NCBI GenBank assembly: GCA_003116975.1
Contig: BGKB01000116.1
Location: 124,001-188,000, forward strand
Length of the DNA: 64,000 nucleotides
From: Aurantiochytrium sp. KH105
Taxonomy: Eukaryota > Sar > Bigyra > Thraustochytrida > Thraustochytriidae
Direction: 5' to 3'
The position numbers and the translations under genes were made by a program. The notes under the pieces were generated by a model that did not search any database, had not been told where the DNA came from, and saw only the letters and a program-made list of their open reading frames with translations. Position 1 is the first letter of the stretch. The number at the start of each line of letters is the position of its first letter. This document shows positions 28,507-41,302 of this stretch, one piece after another.

Positions 28507-29958
28507 TCATGGGTGGCAGGTAGGAGACGCCGCAAAGCGCTTCGACTTGCCTTTTGCCCGAGCCTTGGACTTTCGACGGATCTTTGCCGCGTCAAGGGAA
28601 GAATCGCCCGGCTGGAGCTTGCGCTCGTGGAAGCCGAGGCAACGAAGACCTTTGATGCCAATGTTGATGATCCGGCCCTCGGCATTGACGCGATTCTGGA
28701 ATGCGGGCCAGATCTGGCCGGACTTGCGCAAGAGCTGCAGAACGGCGGCTTCAACCTCGGGGGTAAAGGGACACGATCCACCGTCGCTGCAGGTAAGGTG
28801 ACAGAGAAGACTCTTGCGGTAGCATTCCTCCGGTCGCAAGGGCATTTTTTCCCTTGACTGAAGCCAGTCCTCGAAGCAAGCACGCGAAATGATACCGGAC
28901 GCGTCGATGCCATCATCGGTGAACCTGACGTGCTTCATGAAAATGCTCATTGCCGTGATCTTTGTTGGCTTGGAGGAGCTGGCCACAGATGCAGTGGGCG
29001 AGGAGGCGGCCGAAGGCAGAGACGATGCGGAGGCAGAATGCGAGAGCTTCGGGAGAGAAATGCGCTGTGTCTGAGAGTTTTCCTGGCGTGGACGTTTGCG
29101 ACCACTGTCCGAGCTCCAGCTTGGCGCGGGGCTCGCCACCGGGGTGGGGACCTCGGAGTACATGTCGACGGTGCTGCCCTTGTTGACAGGCTCGTGCGAC
29201 CTTCGGACCCGGCCACCGGTGCTCGCAGTACTGTTATGCTTGTGGGTCTCGAGCTTGACCGGAGCATCCACGTTCGCGGGGGCGAGCGCTGGGGCGTTGG
29301 CGTACATGGGTATGCTTTCGTTTTCGAGCTTGACTTGCTTAAATTGTGCGTGGCGTTTCATCTGAGGAGCGCTCGAGGAATGAATGTTGTTGTTGTTGTG
29401 GTGGTGGTGGGTGTTGGTTGTCGGAGCTGTTTCCTCGTCAGCAAAGAAGAAGGATCCGTCCTCGTTGAGCTCCTGCAGCCATGCGACGAGGTCATAGTCA
29501 TGGGCGTCGGGTTTGATGGATGTGGCAGGCGGTGGGTTTGGGATGGAGAGGTCGTGGGCATCGCCGTCAAATTCCTTGGACTGCTGTCCCACTGGCACGT
29601 CGAGCAACATTTCCCAAAAGTCGTCCCGGTCGACTGCTTCGTCGTTGGCCCGGGGCGTGTTGCTGGTGATGCCACAACTCCTGTTGTTGCAATCAGTACT
29701 ACTACTGGTGCTGCAGGTGCTGGCGTTGTTGTTCACTCCGAAGCGAGTGTACTCTCCGCTGACGCAAGTGCTCGTGCTGCCCGCGCTGGCGCCGCTGGCC
29801 GTACTGCTTGTGCTGTCCTGGCGACGGTGATGCGAGAGCGGGTGATAGTGGTACTGCTGGTGCACGTGCGCGTGTTGGTGGTGGTGATCCTGCTCAGCTC
29901 CCATTGTTGCTACGTAGGAGGGGCCGGGGAGAGGTTGAGCCCAATGGAAAGGTGGCAT
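28507..29958 (-). CDS. Orphan low-complexity protein with a conserved-looking C-terminal domain
   Basis: 483 residues from the ATG at 29958; starts at 29904 and an upstream in-frame one are also possible. The N-terminal half is disordered (His/Gln runs, Ser/Thr/Asn-rich, NNN and poly-His stretches). The C-terminal ~150 residues look folded: MSIFMKHVRFTDDGIDASGI, then CFEDWLQSREKMPL, a pair of Cys-containing turns (SLLCHLTCSDGGSC), then AVLQLLRKSGQIWPAFQNRV, ending with a very basic, nuclear-signal-like tail (IRRKSKARAKGKSKR). I read it as a nuclear, possibly nucleic-acid-binding regulator, but recognise no family. Confidence 0.75.
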   Translation of the reverse strand: MPPFHWAQPLPGPSYVATMGAEQDHHHQHAHVHQQYHYHPLSHHRRQDSTSSTASGASAGSTSTCVSGEYTRFGVNNNASTCSTSSSTDCNNRSCGITSNTPRANDEAVDRDDFWEMLLDVPVGQQSKEFDGDAHDLSIPNPPPATSIKPDAHDYDLVAWLQELNEDGSFFFADEETAPTTNTHHHHNNNNIHSSSAPQMKRHAQFKQVKLENESIPMYANAPALAPANVDAPVKLETHKHNSTASTGGRVRRSHEPVNKGSTVDMYSEVPTPVASPAPSWSSDSGRKRPRQENSQTQRISLPKLSHSASASSLPSAASSPTASVASSSKPTKITAMSIFMKHVRFTDDGIDASGIISRACFEDWLQSREKMPLRPEECYRKSLLCHLTCSDGGSCPFTPEVEAAVLQLLRKSGQIWPAFQNRVNAEGRIINIGIKGLRCLGFHERKLQPGDSSLDAAKIRRKSKARAKGKSKRFAASPTCHP

Positions 29959-32900
29959 TGGGTTTGTGCAGGGCCGAGAGGGATCGATCGAGTCGCGTCG
30001 AGTCGCGGAAAGGCTGGGAAGCTTCCGATCACCTACTACGATGTGGAAGTCTCTCCTCTGAGCAGGCTGCAGACGCGCCAGCAGGTAGAAAGAACACCCA
30101 CTCAACCACAGAGTGGAAGGGACAGAGCGAGGGAGGCGGAGTGAGCTTGCTTGGTGTCGGTTTTCGATTCGCAGCAGGAGAGGGCGACACACCGGCCGGC
30201 CCGGTCAGGCAAGCAGTAGCTGACGAATCGACACGCTCGCGTCCGCGTGCGAGCGTGGACGTGGGAGGGGGCTGGCCGCGGACGGGCTACACAGAGATCC
30301 AGGCAGGCACCGGCACCGTCGGATCACTCAGAGAGAGGCAGCAAACGCGATGCGATGCGATGCGAGAGAGCGTGCAGACGTGCGGGTGTGCGCGGCTTCT
30401 TCGCTGATGCTTTTTCGAAGATCTTCTTCGATCAACTCACAATGGATCGGGCGACCGTCCCGTCTGTCCTGGACGCTCGCTCGGAGCGCAGCGCGTCCAC
30501 GGAGCGTGCCGGCCGGAAGCCTCGCTTGCCTAATTTATTGCGTTGCAGCTGTCTGCCTCGGGTTCTTCCTCCCACTCCAAGTATTCCCTCCAGGCGCGCG
30601 CGCGCGCGCGCTGCTGTCGCTTCTTGCCGCTGCTTGGTTGCGGGGAGAGGGTGTGAGGCTGGGTCCAGAGAGTGTGTGCACGCCGCCTCGTTGCTTGCGC
30701 TCGTTGCTTGCGCTCGTCGCTTGCGCTGCGCCTGCGATTCGATGCGATGCGGAGGGAGGCGGAGCGAGGCGGGGCGTTGGGAAGCGCGGGCGCGAGGAAG
30801 GCGGCGGGAAGGCGCGGCGGGTCCGCTGTGTCTTTGGCTTGCTTTCCGCTTTCTTTCCCTTCCGCCTCGCTCGCGGGGGCCGGGCCCGTCAGGTGTACGT
30901 AACAAGGGATTTCGCTATGCGCGTGCTGGCGCGGTGGCGTGGCGCGGCGTGGCGCGACCGGAGCGTGCGAGCGTGTGTGCAGAGGGGTCTGTTCGCCTCG
31001 TCGACCGCGCGCGGGGCGGGGAAGCAGAGCAAGGCGAGGTGAGGCCAGGCGAGGATCCGAGGCGCACGTAGAAAAGGGGCTCTTTCGAAGAGGGGTGGAG
31101 ACAAGCAACTCCTCGGTTTATCGCCTGTCTGCAGTGCAGGCAGACAATCGGATTGCTTGCTTGTTCTTCTTTTTCGCCGAAGTGCAGGAAGTACTTTTGA
31201 CTTTCACAGTGGGCTGGCGGATGAACGAAGGAACAATCGATGGATTGATCGATCAATCGATCGATCGGATCGACGAATTGATTAGAATTCGAGGCGAAGC
31301 GAATGCGGCGGTCGATTGATCGATCGAGCGAGCAAGTGGCTGGCGTTCTGGGTCTGGAGCGACGAAACGAAGGGAGCTCACGCGCTCGCTTGCTGGCTCG
31401 CTGGTTCCTCGGCACGGACTTTTGTTTTCCTGCAGCAGTGGCAGCAGGACTCGCTCTACCTCCCTCCTGCCAGAGGCGCGAGAGGGTGGTGTCGGAGCGC
31501 CACGATCGCTTCCTCGGCACGGATCTCTGGCGATACGCGCGGCGCGAGGCGGGCACGCGGTGCGGCAGCGGTCGGCTGCTCCCGAGCGAGCGTCCGCGGC
31601 CGACCTGGCTGGCTGGCGCAGGTCGAGGCGAAGCGAAACGAAAGAAAACCTAAGGTAAGCTACGCTAAGCTAAGCACAGCTAGGAGGCGACCGATTCGCC
31701 TCGCTCTCGCTTTCAGTCGTGCGGGCTGCGGCCGGACAGGAAGCGTCGGCGCCACAAGCAGGCGCGCGGGCAGGCTCGGCGCGCAGACACGGCGCGCAGG
31801 CAGGCACGGCGGGAATGAGCTTCGAGCGCGGCGAAGCAGGCAGCTAGCTCCCTCCGCGCCGCTGATTCGAATTTGCGGATTTGAATTTATCGAGGTTTCC
31901 CTTCGATTCGAATTCTGCATTCGCGTGCCCGAGAGACAGACAGACAGACAGATAGACAGACGAACAGAGACACGAGGAGATAAGGAGTGCCAGGAAGGAC
32001 GCGTGCGGCATGTCCCTCCACCCTCCCCCCCTGCTCTGCTTGCTGGTTGCTGCGGCCGGCCGATTGACCGCTGCGGCCGCACCCTCGCTCCCCGCGGCCG
32101 CGTCCCCGAGAGGCCGCGGCGAAACGTTGGCGGCTGGCGTGGCTGGCTCGCTGGCTCGCTGGCTTGACGTGCCGGCGGGGAGGGGGGAAGGATGGATGGA
32201 GGGACGAGCTGGTCGGTTGGCGCGGCGGCCTCGTGCCGGCGCTGGTGCCGGCTGCGGCATCAAATCATTTCAACTTTCCATTTCATCTTTTCAATCCAAG
32301 CATTCGTCCATTCATTCCTTCCTTCCTTCCACCGTCGCTATCTTCCAGGTTGCCTTCCATTTTTCTTTTTTCATTCTTTCACCTCTTCTTCCGCTTTTTT
32401 GTTAAATTCCTTTCCCCATTTCGGCCTCTTCCCTTCGTCTCTAATGCTGGCCACATATAACAGCCGCAAGGCCCGGAGGATTGGAATGGAAAAGTATCCA
32501 ATTATCCATCCATCCACCACCACTGCCATCATCCACGCCCGCACGCCTCTCGCCAGCGCCACGCCGGAGAATTTCCTTTCCTTTTCTCCACTTTCGCTCG
32601 TGCCTCCATGCGTCCAACCCTGCTCGATGCTCAGGGTACCCGAGTTTCACTCCCCGCGCCATCCGTCATTCGCACGCGTGCATGCGTCCGTGCGTCCGTG
32701 CGAGCTCTCGAGGCTCCGTTCTTCGACATTTCACGCACGCGCAATGGTTTCCCTTTCGCCGAGCCAGGCTAGCCAGCCAAGACCCTGGCTCTGCTCCATT
32801 CCGCTGCCTGTCATCTTTCTGGCTGACAACTGCGCACGCGGCGGCGGCTAGCTTATTGAACCATGGCCTGCTGGACGGCAGCACAAGAAAGTCCCATCTC

Positions 32901-33294
32901 GGGCCGCGCCGGACCGGCCGCCTCCGGCGCACCGCGCGTGCGGCGGCCCGGGCCGGACCTCGGCGGAGGTACTCGTGGCGCAGCGCTGGGCGGCGCGACG
33001 GCCGGGGGAGGACCTTTGCTGGCGGCGAGGCGGCGAGAGCGACGGCGCAGGGCGGAGAGAAGTGGAGACGACGCGCTTGCGCAGAGGCGGCTAGCCCGAG
33101 CGAGCGAGCGAGGCAGCAATGAGCGAAAGAAAGAACAAAAAGAAAGAACAAAAAGGGAAAGAAAAAACGCCAGCAAGGCAGGCAGGGTCAGCGCAGCCCC
33201 GAACACGTGTCCGCAGCCAGCTTCTGGAGGAAATGTCTGTGGGGATGGTCAGCGAGGAAACTGCCGGGAAGTTTTAAGCGCGGGCTTCCAGGTT

Positions 33295-33300
33295 TATAAA
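33295..33300 (+). promoter_or_regulatory. Possible TATA box
   Basis: TATAAATGCCCTTTCC, 73 bp upstream of an ATG at 33368 that opens with MSAPAKLAASLASSLLLRR, a presequence-like stretch. A very similar TATAAATGCC lies at 63651 upstream of the partial gene at the right edge. The downstream frame soon loses protein character, so a first exon is possible but unproven. Confidence 0.25.
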
Positions 33301-34283
33301 TGCCCTTTCCTCTTTCAATCGCCCTTTCTCCTTCAACCGTGGAGCATTTCATCACCGGCCACGGCCAATGAGCGCGCCTGCCAAGCTGGCCGCGTCGCTG
33401 GCTAGCTCACTCCTCCTCCGGCGGGGCCGATCTGGCCGGTCGCGCGTAATCGTAGCGGCCAGCTGCAGCGACGGCCTGACCTGCTGGCTGGCCTGGCGCC
33501 CCACGTGGTCGCGACCATGCCGAGAACCACAGAGCGTCCCACAGCGCGCGAGATGGCGCGCCGCGAGGCCCGCTGAAGGGCCGAAGTCACCGGGATCCGG
33601 GAGGGAGGGGGACGCTGGCCGCCTGTCGCACGAAGATAACAAGCGTGGACTAGCGCGTCAGCTGCGGAGCACCGCTGTGGGCCGACCGTAGCGCAACGGC
33701 AATGGCCGGAAGGAGGTGCAGCCCGAAGCTGTGGGAGAGGTGGGGAAAAAGGCGTGCGGGGGAAGGGGGGCAGCGGGGGGCGGCGGCGCGGCGCGGCGCG
33801 CTGTCCTCAGCCTGGCGTGCGTAGTGTAGCAGGATAGCTTGCACGAACGCAAAGACAAAAAAATAAGACAGCGAGAGACTCGAACAAAGGGCATTCTTTC
33901 CTTCTTCGTTTCCTTGTTAGTTTCTTTCTTTCCTTCTTTCTTTCCTCCCATGCGTAGGTCAGGCAGCCGGGTCAGGTGTGCCGGGGTCAGCTGGGCACGC
34001 GCGGCGCGGGCAATCGAACGATTCGCCGCAAACGGGCGCGGCGAGTGGAGAACGGAGCTCGCGGATGCAGCAGCAGCGGCACGGCCAGGGCAGCTAGCTG
34101 CCAGTCGTGCAGGTGAATTCTCCGACGCAAGGGCCCGGGGCAGCGCCCGCGCGAGGCGCAGCGAGCTGAGCGAGGGACGGCGTTTCGAAACGATCGATGG
34201 GTGGGTGGATGGATGGGTGGGTGGGGGGAGGCGCTGCTGCGCGATTGCACGAACGAACGGGCGAAAAAAGGAGCGATCATGCG

Positions 34284-34312
34284 GACGAACGAACGAACGA
34301 ACGAACGAACGG
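34284..34312. repeat. (GAAC)n microsatellite
   Basis: About seven tandem copies. Confidence 0.93.
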
Positions 34313-37300
34313 ACGCTGGAATGAATGGATGAACAGTTTGATGGACGAATGAAGATAAATGGGTTCGCGCCAACGCGCGTCGCAGCCAATGCTGCTGCGG
34401 TAGCAAGAGAAGGATAGCCATGAGTCAAAATAACTAAAAAATTGGATAGAAGAAGCTGGTCCGCGTGTGCATGACCAAGCCATCACCAAGCTGCCATAGC
34501 CAGCGAGGCTAACTCGCCATGGTCGAAGCAAAGCACGCAACTCGAAACCGCGAAGAGAAAACCTTCCGCCCTCCTCCTCCCTCTAAGCCAGTCAGGACGC
34601 GCGGCGCGGCCCGCGGCCCGCGGCTGCTCGCGGTCCAACCCGAAGCCGCTGCTGCGCCTCCACAGCAGCCAGAAGCAGTGCAGCATGCAGCTTGCAGTTG
34701 AAGGAGAGGCGCGGCCTGGTTCCCTTCGAGTGCGTGCGTTTTGCGGTGCACGCGCCTCGTCGACGATAGCGCAGTGGAGCGCGAGAAGAAAAACCTCGCC
34801 GGTTGGATTTGTTCAATCGTGCGTGTCTCTGCTTTCGAGGCTTGGCCAGGCGTGGCTTGGCTCCCGTCGACCGCGGCCTCTGCACCTGCCACTGGTTGCA
34901 ACAGGCGCCAGCCTGGCCGTCCAGCGGCTCAGCGAGCTGGCTGCTGCAGCTGCTGCCCACGATCGACCGCGACGCGAGCGTTAGTTCCGCAGCCACGCTT
35001 CGTCTCGGCCTCGCCCAAGTTCCGAAGAACTTGCGAAAGAAAGAAGTGCAGACGTTGTGTTTGTCGCCCCTTGCACACATACGCGCCATCGCTGCTGCTG
35101 CGTGGCAGCCCTCGCATAAAGGTGTCGCAGCCAAACGCACGCCTCGCGTTCGTTCGATCATCCGATCATCTATCGATCGATTGGTCGCACGTTCATTCGG
35201 TCGGTCGAGCGACAGGATTCGTCGCCGCGCGTGCCAAACTCTGTCGTGCGCGCGCATCGGGGTCGTCCTACTCTTTATTAGGCTGGCCAACGCCGCATGC
35301 CACAAGCCACTGACCGCACGAAACGGCCAGCTGCGCTCCATGCTCGCATCGCGCACTCGCCTTACGGTGGCGCGAGACGAGCGAGGTCTCCAAGGCCTAA
35401 GCCAGGCGTGGCCGCACGGACGCACGCGCCCCGGTGCACTTGTGAACGGATGAACCGAGGGGCCCGGTATTCCTACGCATAGAAAAAATACCCGCGTGTG
35501 TGCTGTGCTATGTGCCGTGCCGTGCCGTGCCACGCCACGCCACACCGTGCCACGCACGCTCAAAAGCTCGCGCGCTGTTTTGGCTTCAAAGTAAATCATC
35601 CACCTCGACGAGTGCAAGAGCTGCAAGTTGACTGGCCAGCGATGTCATGCGAAGCGAAGTCATGTGAACCGATTTCATTGGTGCGGCGGCGACCTGGCGG
35701 CACCGGCTTGGCTGGCAGTGGGGCCAGTCATGACGCGCTCGAAGTCTCTTTCTCTCTGCGTTCCCGCGGGAAATCCGCGCGCTGTGCTGGAGCAGGAGGC
35801 AAATGAAATGAAGACTGGCAGACGCTGGCGCGCGCGCGCTGCAGCGCAAAACCGCGGTCCTGAGAGCGACGCGCGGCTGCCAACCCGTTCGTCCCGGTCC
35901 AGGCGAGGTGTAAATCGCAGATTGATGGCGCGGCGGCGGAGCGCTGCTGCTGCGAAAACGGGGTGTCGGTGGAGGAAGTATGGATGGAGGATTGGACGGA
36001 GGATTGGACGGACGGCTGGGCGAGGTCCAGTTCGCGCAGAGCGTCGGAGGGGGCCTTTATGATCAGAAGGTTTTCGCTTCGGGAAGAGTTTTCTGGCACT
36101 CGACATCGTCAACAGAAACAAAGGTGAGTGGGTACGGCCCAGAAAACTGCCATCCCTGCACAGGAAGAGGATTGTGTTAAGGCACGCGACCGCGCCAAGA
36201 GTAGCCCTGCGAATCATGCCTGACCGACAAGCAAGAAAGCAAGCAAGAAAGCAAGCAAGCAGCAGCAGCAACAACAGCAGCAGACAGGCCTCTTGGAATT
36301 TCTGGTTTCTTGGCTCAGACGCCTTATCATCAATTCATCCTAACGACCTCAGACTTAAGGCGAAACGGAAAAATCGTTGCCGTTACCTCTAAGAGAAGCC
36401 AAAGAGGTGAGAGCAGCAGTATTGCCAACGTTAGATCCGCAAGTCGCAGATTTTTCGTGTTTTGTTGGCCGCAGCCGACATTCGCAGGAGCAAAGCACCT
36501 TCCACATGTTGCGAAACGGTGGCACGTCAACCAGCATGTTTTCGCGCGCACCACCGAACCCAGGGTCCAGCCTAATACTCGTCTTCAAACCCGCGCATGT
36601 AGCCGCAGCAGCCCGACTTCAACCCTGGGTCTTCACACGCACATGGAAAATCTTCCTGCCAACAGACTTGCCTACATTTCCTTTTCGGTCTGGCTGGACC
36701 GCGAACGGATAAACTTGAAACGATGAGCAAATGAACGCTCAAATTAATCAGTCAGTCTCTTGATCAAAGGCAAAGAATCGTCGCTTCGTTGCGGACGCCC
36801 GAGGCATCCTGGCGGGCCAAAAAAGAATGGCATTGTGCACCCAGGTCTCGTAACACGGTCCGCGAGCATGTGTTCTATGCTCATGCACACAAACAAGACC
36901 AACAAATTCATTCTTTCGCCTCAGCTTCGCGCCTCGCTGTCCTCCCTCGCAGCGCCAAGGAAACAAATTCAAGCAGTCGCAGTGCCGCTCTCCTCTCCCA
37001 AACTCGCCTTGGCCGCCGCAAGGGGCTCCCCACGTGGGCCGAACTCACGCGCTGCCCCCCGAGGGCGGACCTTCTCACCCGCAGCGTCCCGCAGAGACAA
37101 TGCGGTGTGGGGTGTGCAGGCCCGGTCGGCGCCTGCGCGGACTAACATATGGCTGTGGGTCGCGGCACAAAGTTCCCACCCACAGCGTGTGTGCGATGGG
37201 GCTGTGGGTGGGGCTTTGCCTGAGACGAGACGAAAAAAGACCCAAGTGACCCGGAGGTGGGCCCATTCGAAGTCTTGCGGAAGCAAGCCGTAGGAGACGG

Positions 37301-38064
37301 GAAAAAAGAAGTGGAAGTAGAGGCAAAGAAAGAAAGGCTGAAGGGACTGCTGCCTGCTGCCGGGGAGAGGAGTGAAGGAGGACAGAGAGATCGACGGTAC
37401 AGGGTGGCTGAAACCCATGACTGGCTGGCTGACTGGCTGCTGATGGCTGGTGTCCGACAGAAAGCAAACAAACAGCGCAGGCTGGCGAGCGCGAACGTTT
37501 GCAAGGGCGTCGAGTTTATGGAACGAACAACAGCCCAGGGGACGACCGCGCGAGAAGGGTCTTGTGGCAGGCCGACACCGCTGGCGCGGATGAACAAGTG
37601 ATCAACAAAAATGGACCAACCTGGCAGGTGTCAGTGAAAATGCGTTAATTCCTTCAACCGTGTCGGTTTGACGAAATCGCATTATCCATTCCTAAAAAAA
37701 ATTCTAGTCGTTTCCTGGCTGCTGGCTGCAAGAGCGCGGTGCACTACGCGTGGAAGGAAACGTAGATGGCTTGAGACGATGACATTTCAGAGGATAAGCA
37801 CACGAGGCGGCTCTGCACGCAGTTGTTACCTGATGCGCGTGGCAAAGACAGCCGCCTCCAAAGAAAAAGGGAAATAGACCGCAGTCCTCTTTATCAAGCC
37901 GATCAGCTAGCGAGATGGAAGAGAAACCGAGACGCAATGCGACGTTGCGTGGCACGGCGTTGCGAAAGTCGTCTTCTGTTGGGAGATCAAGTTTTTCTTT
38001 CCGGACGCTTTCTGCACTGCCCCTTTCGTCGATTGGCGTTTTTTCTCTTCGAGCCGATTGATCA

Positions 38065-38069
38065 AGCAG

Positions 38070-38113
<44 letters not shown>

Positions 38114-38130
38114 GCAGCAGCAGCAGCAGC
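38065..38130. repeat. (GCA)n trinucleotide tract
   Basis: About 20 copies of AGC/GCA with one CGG interruption, the longest trinucleotide run in the window; not inside a supported gene. Confidence 0.95.
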
Positions 38131-39707
38131 TCGACCAGGCTTTTTCTCTCTAAAAGGAAGACTTTTTCTGTCTCTGTCTCTGGGTCCAGACCTTTTTAAA
38201 GGATTCGAAACCGAGGAGGTAAGGAAGGAAAAAAGGAGAAGAAGAAGAAGAAGCGTTCGGTTTCTTTTTTTTTTCCTTTTTTCTAGCTATAGCAAGAAAT
38301 CATCTTTCTTCTGTGCGAACGAATTTTTTTGCGCGTTGCTTCGCGGGGGCTGCTGCTTGAGGCTGTACCCAAAGCTTTTGCAACCCATTTACTCTGGCTG
38401 TTCCCGCAGCCAGCTGCTCGTTGAGGCGCATCGCATCCCGAGACATTGATGATCTCTGTATCGATTCGCCACAACCTGCCAGGTGCGCACGCAGCCTGCT
38501 CGAGCCTGCCGGCCTGGCTTGCTGGTTGGTACCATGGCATGAACATTTTCTGGATTCTTTCAGCCAGAGCGGGCGCAAAGTTTTTCATCCACCATTGGCG
38601 ACTGCGGTAGCTGCTTCTGGGAGAATGACCTCCGTGAGCCAGAGCGCGACCAAAAGAATGTCTCGACACAGCCCTCAGACCTCTCCCTTCTGCTCGCGCC
38701 CACTGGCCGTCGCTCGAATTTTCAACGCTGCGGTAGAGAGCGTTGCGAGCGTGTCTGGCTTGCTGGCTGCACTGCTGGCGATTCACGTATCGTTTCGAGC
38801 TTGGTCGTCTCACATTTTTCTTTTTAGAGCGTGACCTTTCCACCCCAAAACCTCCTCCCACGCGAGACGTGCGAGCGCAGGTCCCCTTGCACTCTCTCGC
38901 GCGCGCAACTCGCGCACGCAAACGATCAGCCTGGCCGTCCCTGGCGATCTCGGAGCCTTCTGCAGCTCCTTCTGGCTGGCATGGCAAGTAAGTGTTGCTT
39001 TTACACCTCGCTAGCGATGCAAGTATTGCTAGTGCAGATTTTTGGCACGGGATGCACGCGGTCACTCGGCTGCCAGCTTCCGCTCCTTGTCGACCCCCCT
39101 CCGCTTCTCCCGGCCACTGGCAGCCACCACCAGTCGAGCCGCAGCCGAGCCACCTCCTTCGACGCGAACGGTCTCCGGCCGCGTCGAGTCCGCTGGGGCC
39201 GGCGGACGGACTGCCTCGAGTGCCTCGCGCTCATCGAGTCAAGCGTCGGCCCTCCAAGCGAAAGCAGACGCGAAGCGGAGCGACAGGCCCGCACCCGGAG
39301 AGCGCGCGGCTGTCGCCTCTCCTCGAGGTGGGTGACCTCCGCTTTGCTACCCGAAAGACCGTCTTCCACACGCACCCTTCAAAGGAACAAACACAATCAA
39401 TCACTCACTGTCAATCAACCAACCCACCAACCAACTAATTTTAACGTAAGACTGAATAAAATCTCAACCCACGATGGCCTGCCGCCGCGATGGCAAGCGG
39501 CGGCAAGCCCAGTCGAGTGCAGTCGAGTCGAGCGATGCTTGATTCAACACCAAAATGTACTCGGTGGGTGCCAGCGACCATGCGTCCACCGGCCCCAGCC
39601 CCGCCCGATCCATCCCCCTCTGTCCTCCGTGGCGACCGCCGTCCGCGCCTGCGATCTTCCGCACGACCTCCAAGAAACCAGGATGGAATCGGGCAGTGCG
39701 GCCGCAC

Positions 39708-39708
<1 letters not shown>

Positions 39709-39739
<31 letters not shown>
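39709..39739. repeat. (CTG)n trinucleotide tract
   Basis: Ten copies of CTG, not in a supported gene. Confidence 0.95.
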
Positions 39740-40954
39740 GTGCGCGAGACTTTGTGGCTTCATCCCTCGGCAGCTGCACTGCAGCTGCTGCTACAGCAAC
39801 CATCAGCGCCTGCGTTTTGCTAACTGTAAGTGACATAAACCGCGCCCAAAGTGAAGAGCCCGTCCCGACCGTCCGCGCGAGCTCCCCAGCGCATCTGTGT
39901 CCGCCTTCCGCATCGCGACCGGGATACGCGGCTCGAGGCGACGCGAGGCGAGGGAAGCGGCCGCGGAGACCACGTTTCTTCTTCTCTCCGAGCTTCTCTC
40001 CGCTCCTCGAGTCGACCGAGTCGACGGCGATGTCTCGTCTTGTCTCGCAAGAGCGACAGCGACATGCAACACGCACCCACCCTCCGCCCCAGCATCGCTC
40101 GCTGCAGCCAGCCAGCTGCGACCGCGGCCGCGGCGCCCTCGAAGGATTCGAGTTGCGCCGAAGGCAGGCAGGGAGGAGGGAGCACGCGAGCGGCGCGTGC
40201 AGCGAGCGCTGTGGTCCAGAAAAAGAAGTCTCGCGGCCGGCGGGACTGGGGAAGAAGAGCCTGTTCGTGGGGTCAGTGCCAGCCCAGCCTCCAGGCCCGC
40301 GGCCGCCGAGATAGAATTCCAGCATTCCGCTGCCGAGCGACGGACGCCCGCCGGCCTGGCCAGAATGGGAGGCGACTGTTTTCCGGGTTTCATGGGTTTA
40401 TGATGACTGACCTAAGCTAGACTTGGCCCCAAAGGCGATCTCGATGTGATGCATCTCGCCTGTGGCCACCGGTGCGGCCAATCCTGTGGTAAAAAGGCTC
40501 GAATGCAAACGGCCTCGGCGACGGCTTGCTTGCTCTCTTGCTTCGCTTTGCGGCCGAGAGGTAGGAGGGTCATCTCCGGGTGGGTGGGTGCAAGGGAGCG
40601 AGAGGCTGGATGTCTCCAGAGGGTGCCTGTAGAGGGTGCCTGTAGAGGGTGCCTGCTGCGGCCGCAGCAACCGCCACGTGTAGTCGCTCGTCGCGCGCAG
40701 CGCCGCAGGCGCAATTCAATGCACTTTGGAACGCAATCATCCGCAACTTCGCTTCGTTGCGTGCTCTCCCCAGCGACGCTCGCGACGAGGTTTTCACCCA
40801 CCAGCCGAGTGACACTAACTTGCTGAGCTGGAGGTTGCGAGCGATCGATCGATCCGGCACGACGGTTCCTCTCCTGCCCTGTTCTGTGCTGCTCTACACA
40901 GCTTGCTGCGGCTGATTGCTGGTGACGACCATCGTCACGAGCTGCACAGAAGGG

Positions 40955-40956
<2 letters not shown>

Positions 40957-40986
<30 letters not shown>
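40957..40986. repeat. (GA)n microsatellite
   Basis: About fifteen GA dinucleotides. Confidence 0.95.
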
Positions 40987-40989
<3 letters not shown>

Positions 40990-41302
40990 TGCCCCCCGCG
41001 GCCACTAGTCGGTACAAGGGAAGAGGTCGCGAGTGCGCATGGTCCGAGATTATTTAGGGCCTCGAGATGTGTCCCTGCAACCCGCTGCCGCGTACATCCC
41101 TTCCTCCCTCCCTCTCTCCCTCCCACCTACCTACCAACCGCAGCCGATGTCTGTGCTGACAGGGTCTGCCGTCCGTCCGCCTACGAAAGCTCGTCTTGCT
41201 TTTCATTTGGTGATCGTGCAAAATCGAAGAACCTAACCCTTTGTAGACGCGATGAGTTAGGACAATCGATGGCGAAATATCCGCCAGCGCGGCCGTGGTC
41301 AT

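Larger units (their letters stand above)
29959..41302. other. 11-kb gene desert of GC-rich simple sequence
   Basis: No frame on either strand looks like a protein: long frames are runs of Arg, Ala, Ser and Pro caused by composition. The sequence is built from short tetramer and pentamer themes (TTGC, GGCT, GAGG, GATC), with separate tracts noted below, and shorter tandems such as three AGAGGGTGCCTGT-like copies at about 40619-40660 and GTGCC/CACGC repeats at about 35512-35560. One TATAAA motif occurs at 33295. I see no tRNA or rRNA. Confidence 0.6.

Noticed and set aside
28930..30144. 404-codon plus-strand frame opposite the orphan gene
   Set aside because: Gly/Val/Arg runs are the antisense of His/Asn/Thr repeats on the other strand.
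39441..40325. 294-codon minus-strand and 274-codon plus-strand frames in the 11-kb desert
   Set aside because: Both are composition artefacts with no conserved motif; neither strand wins.
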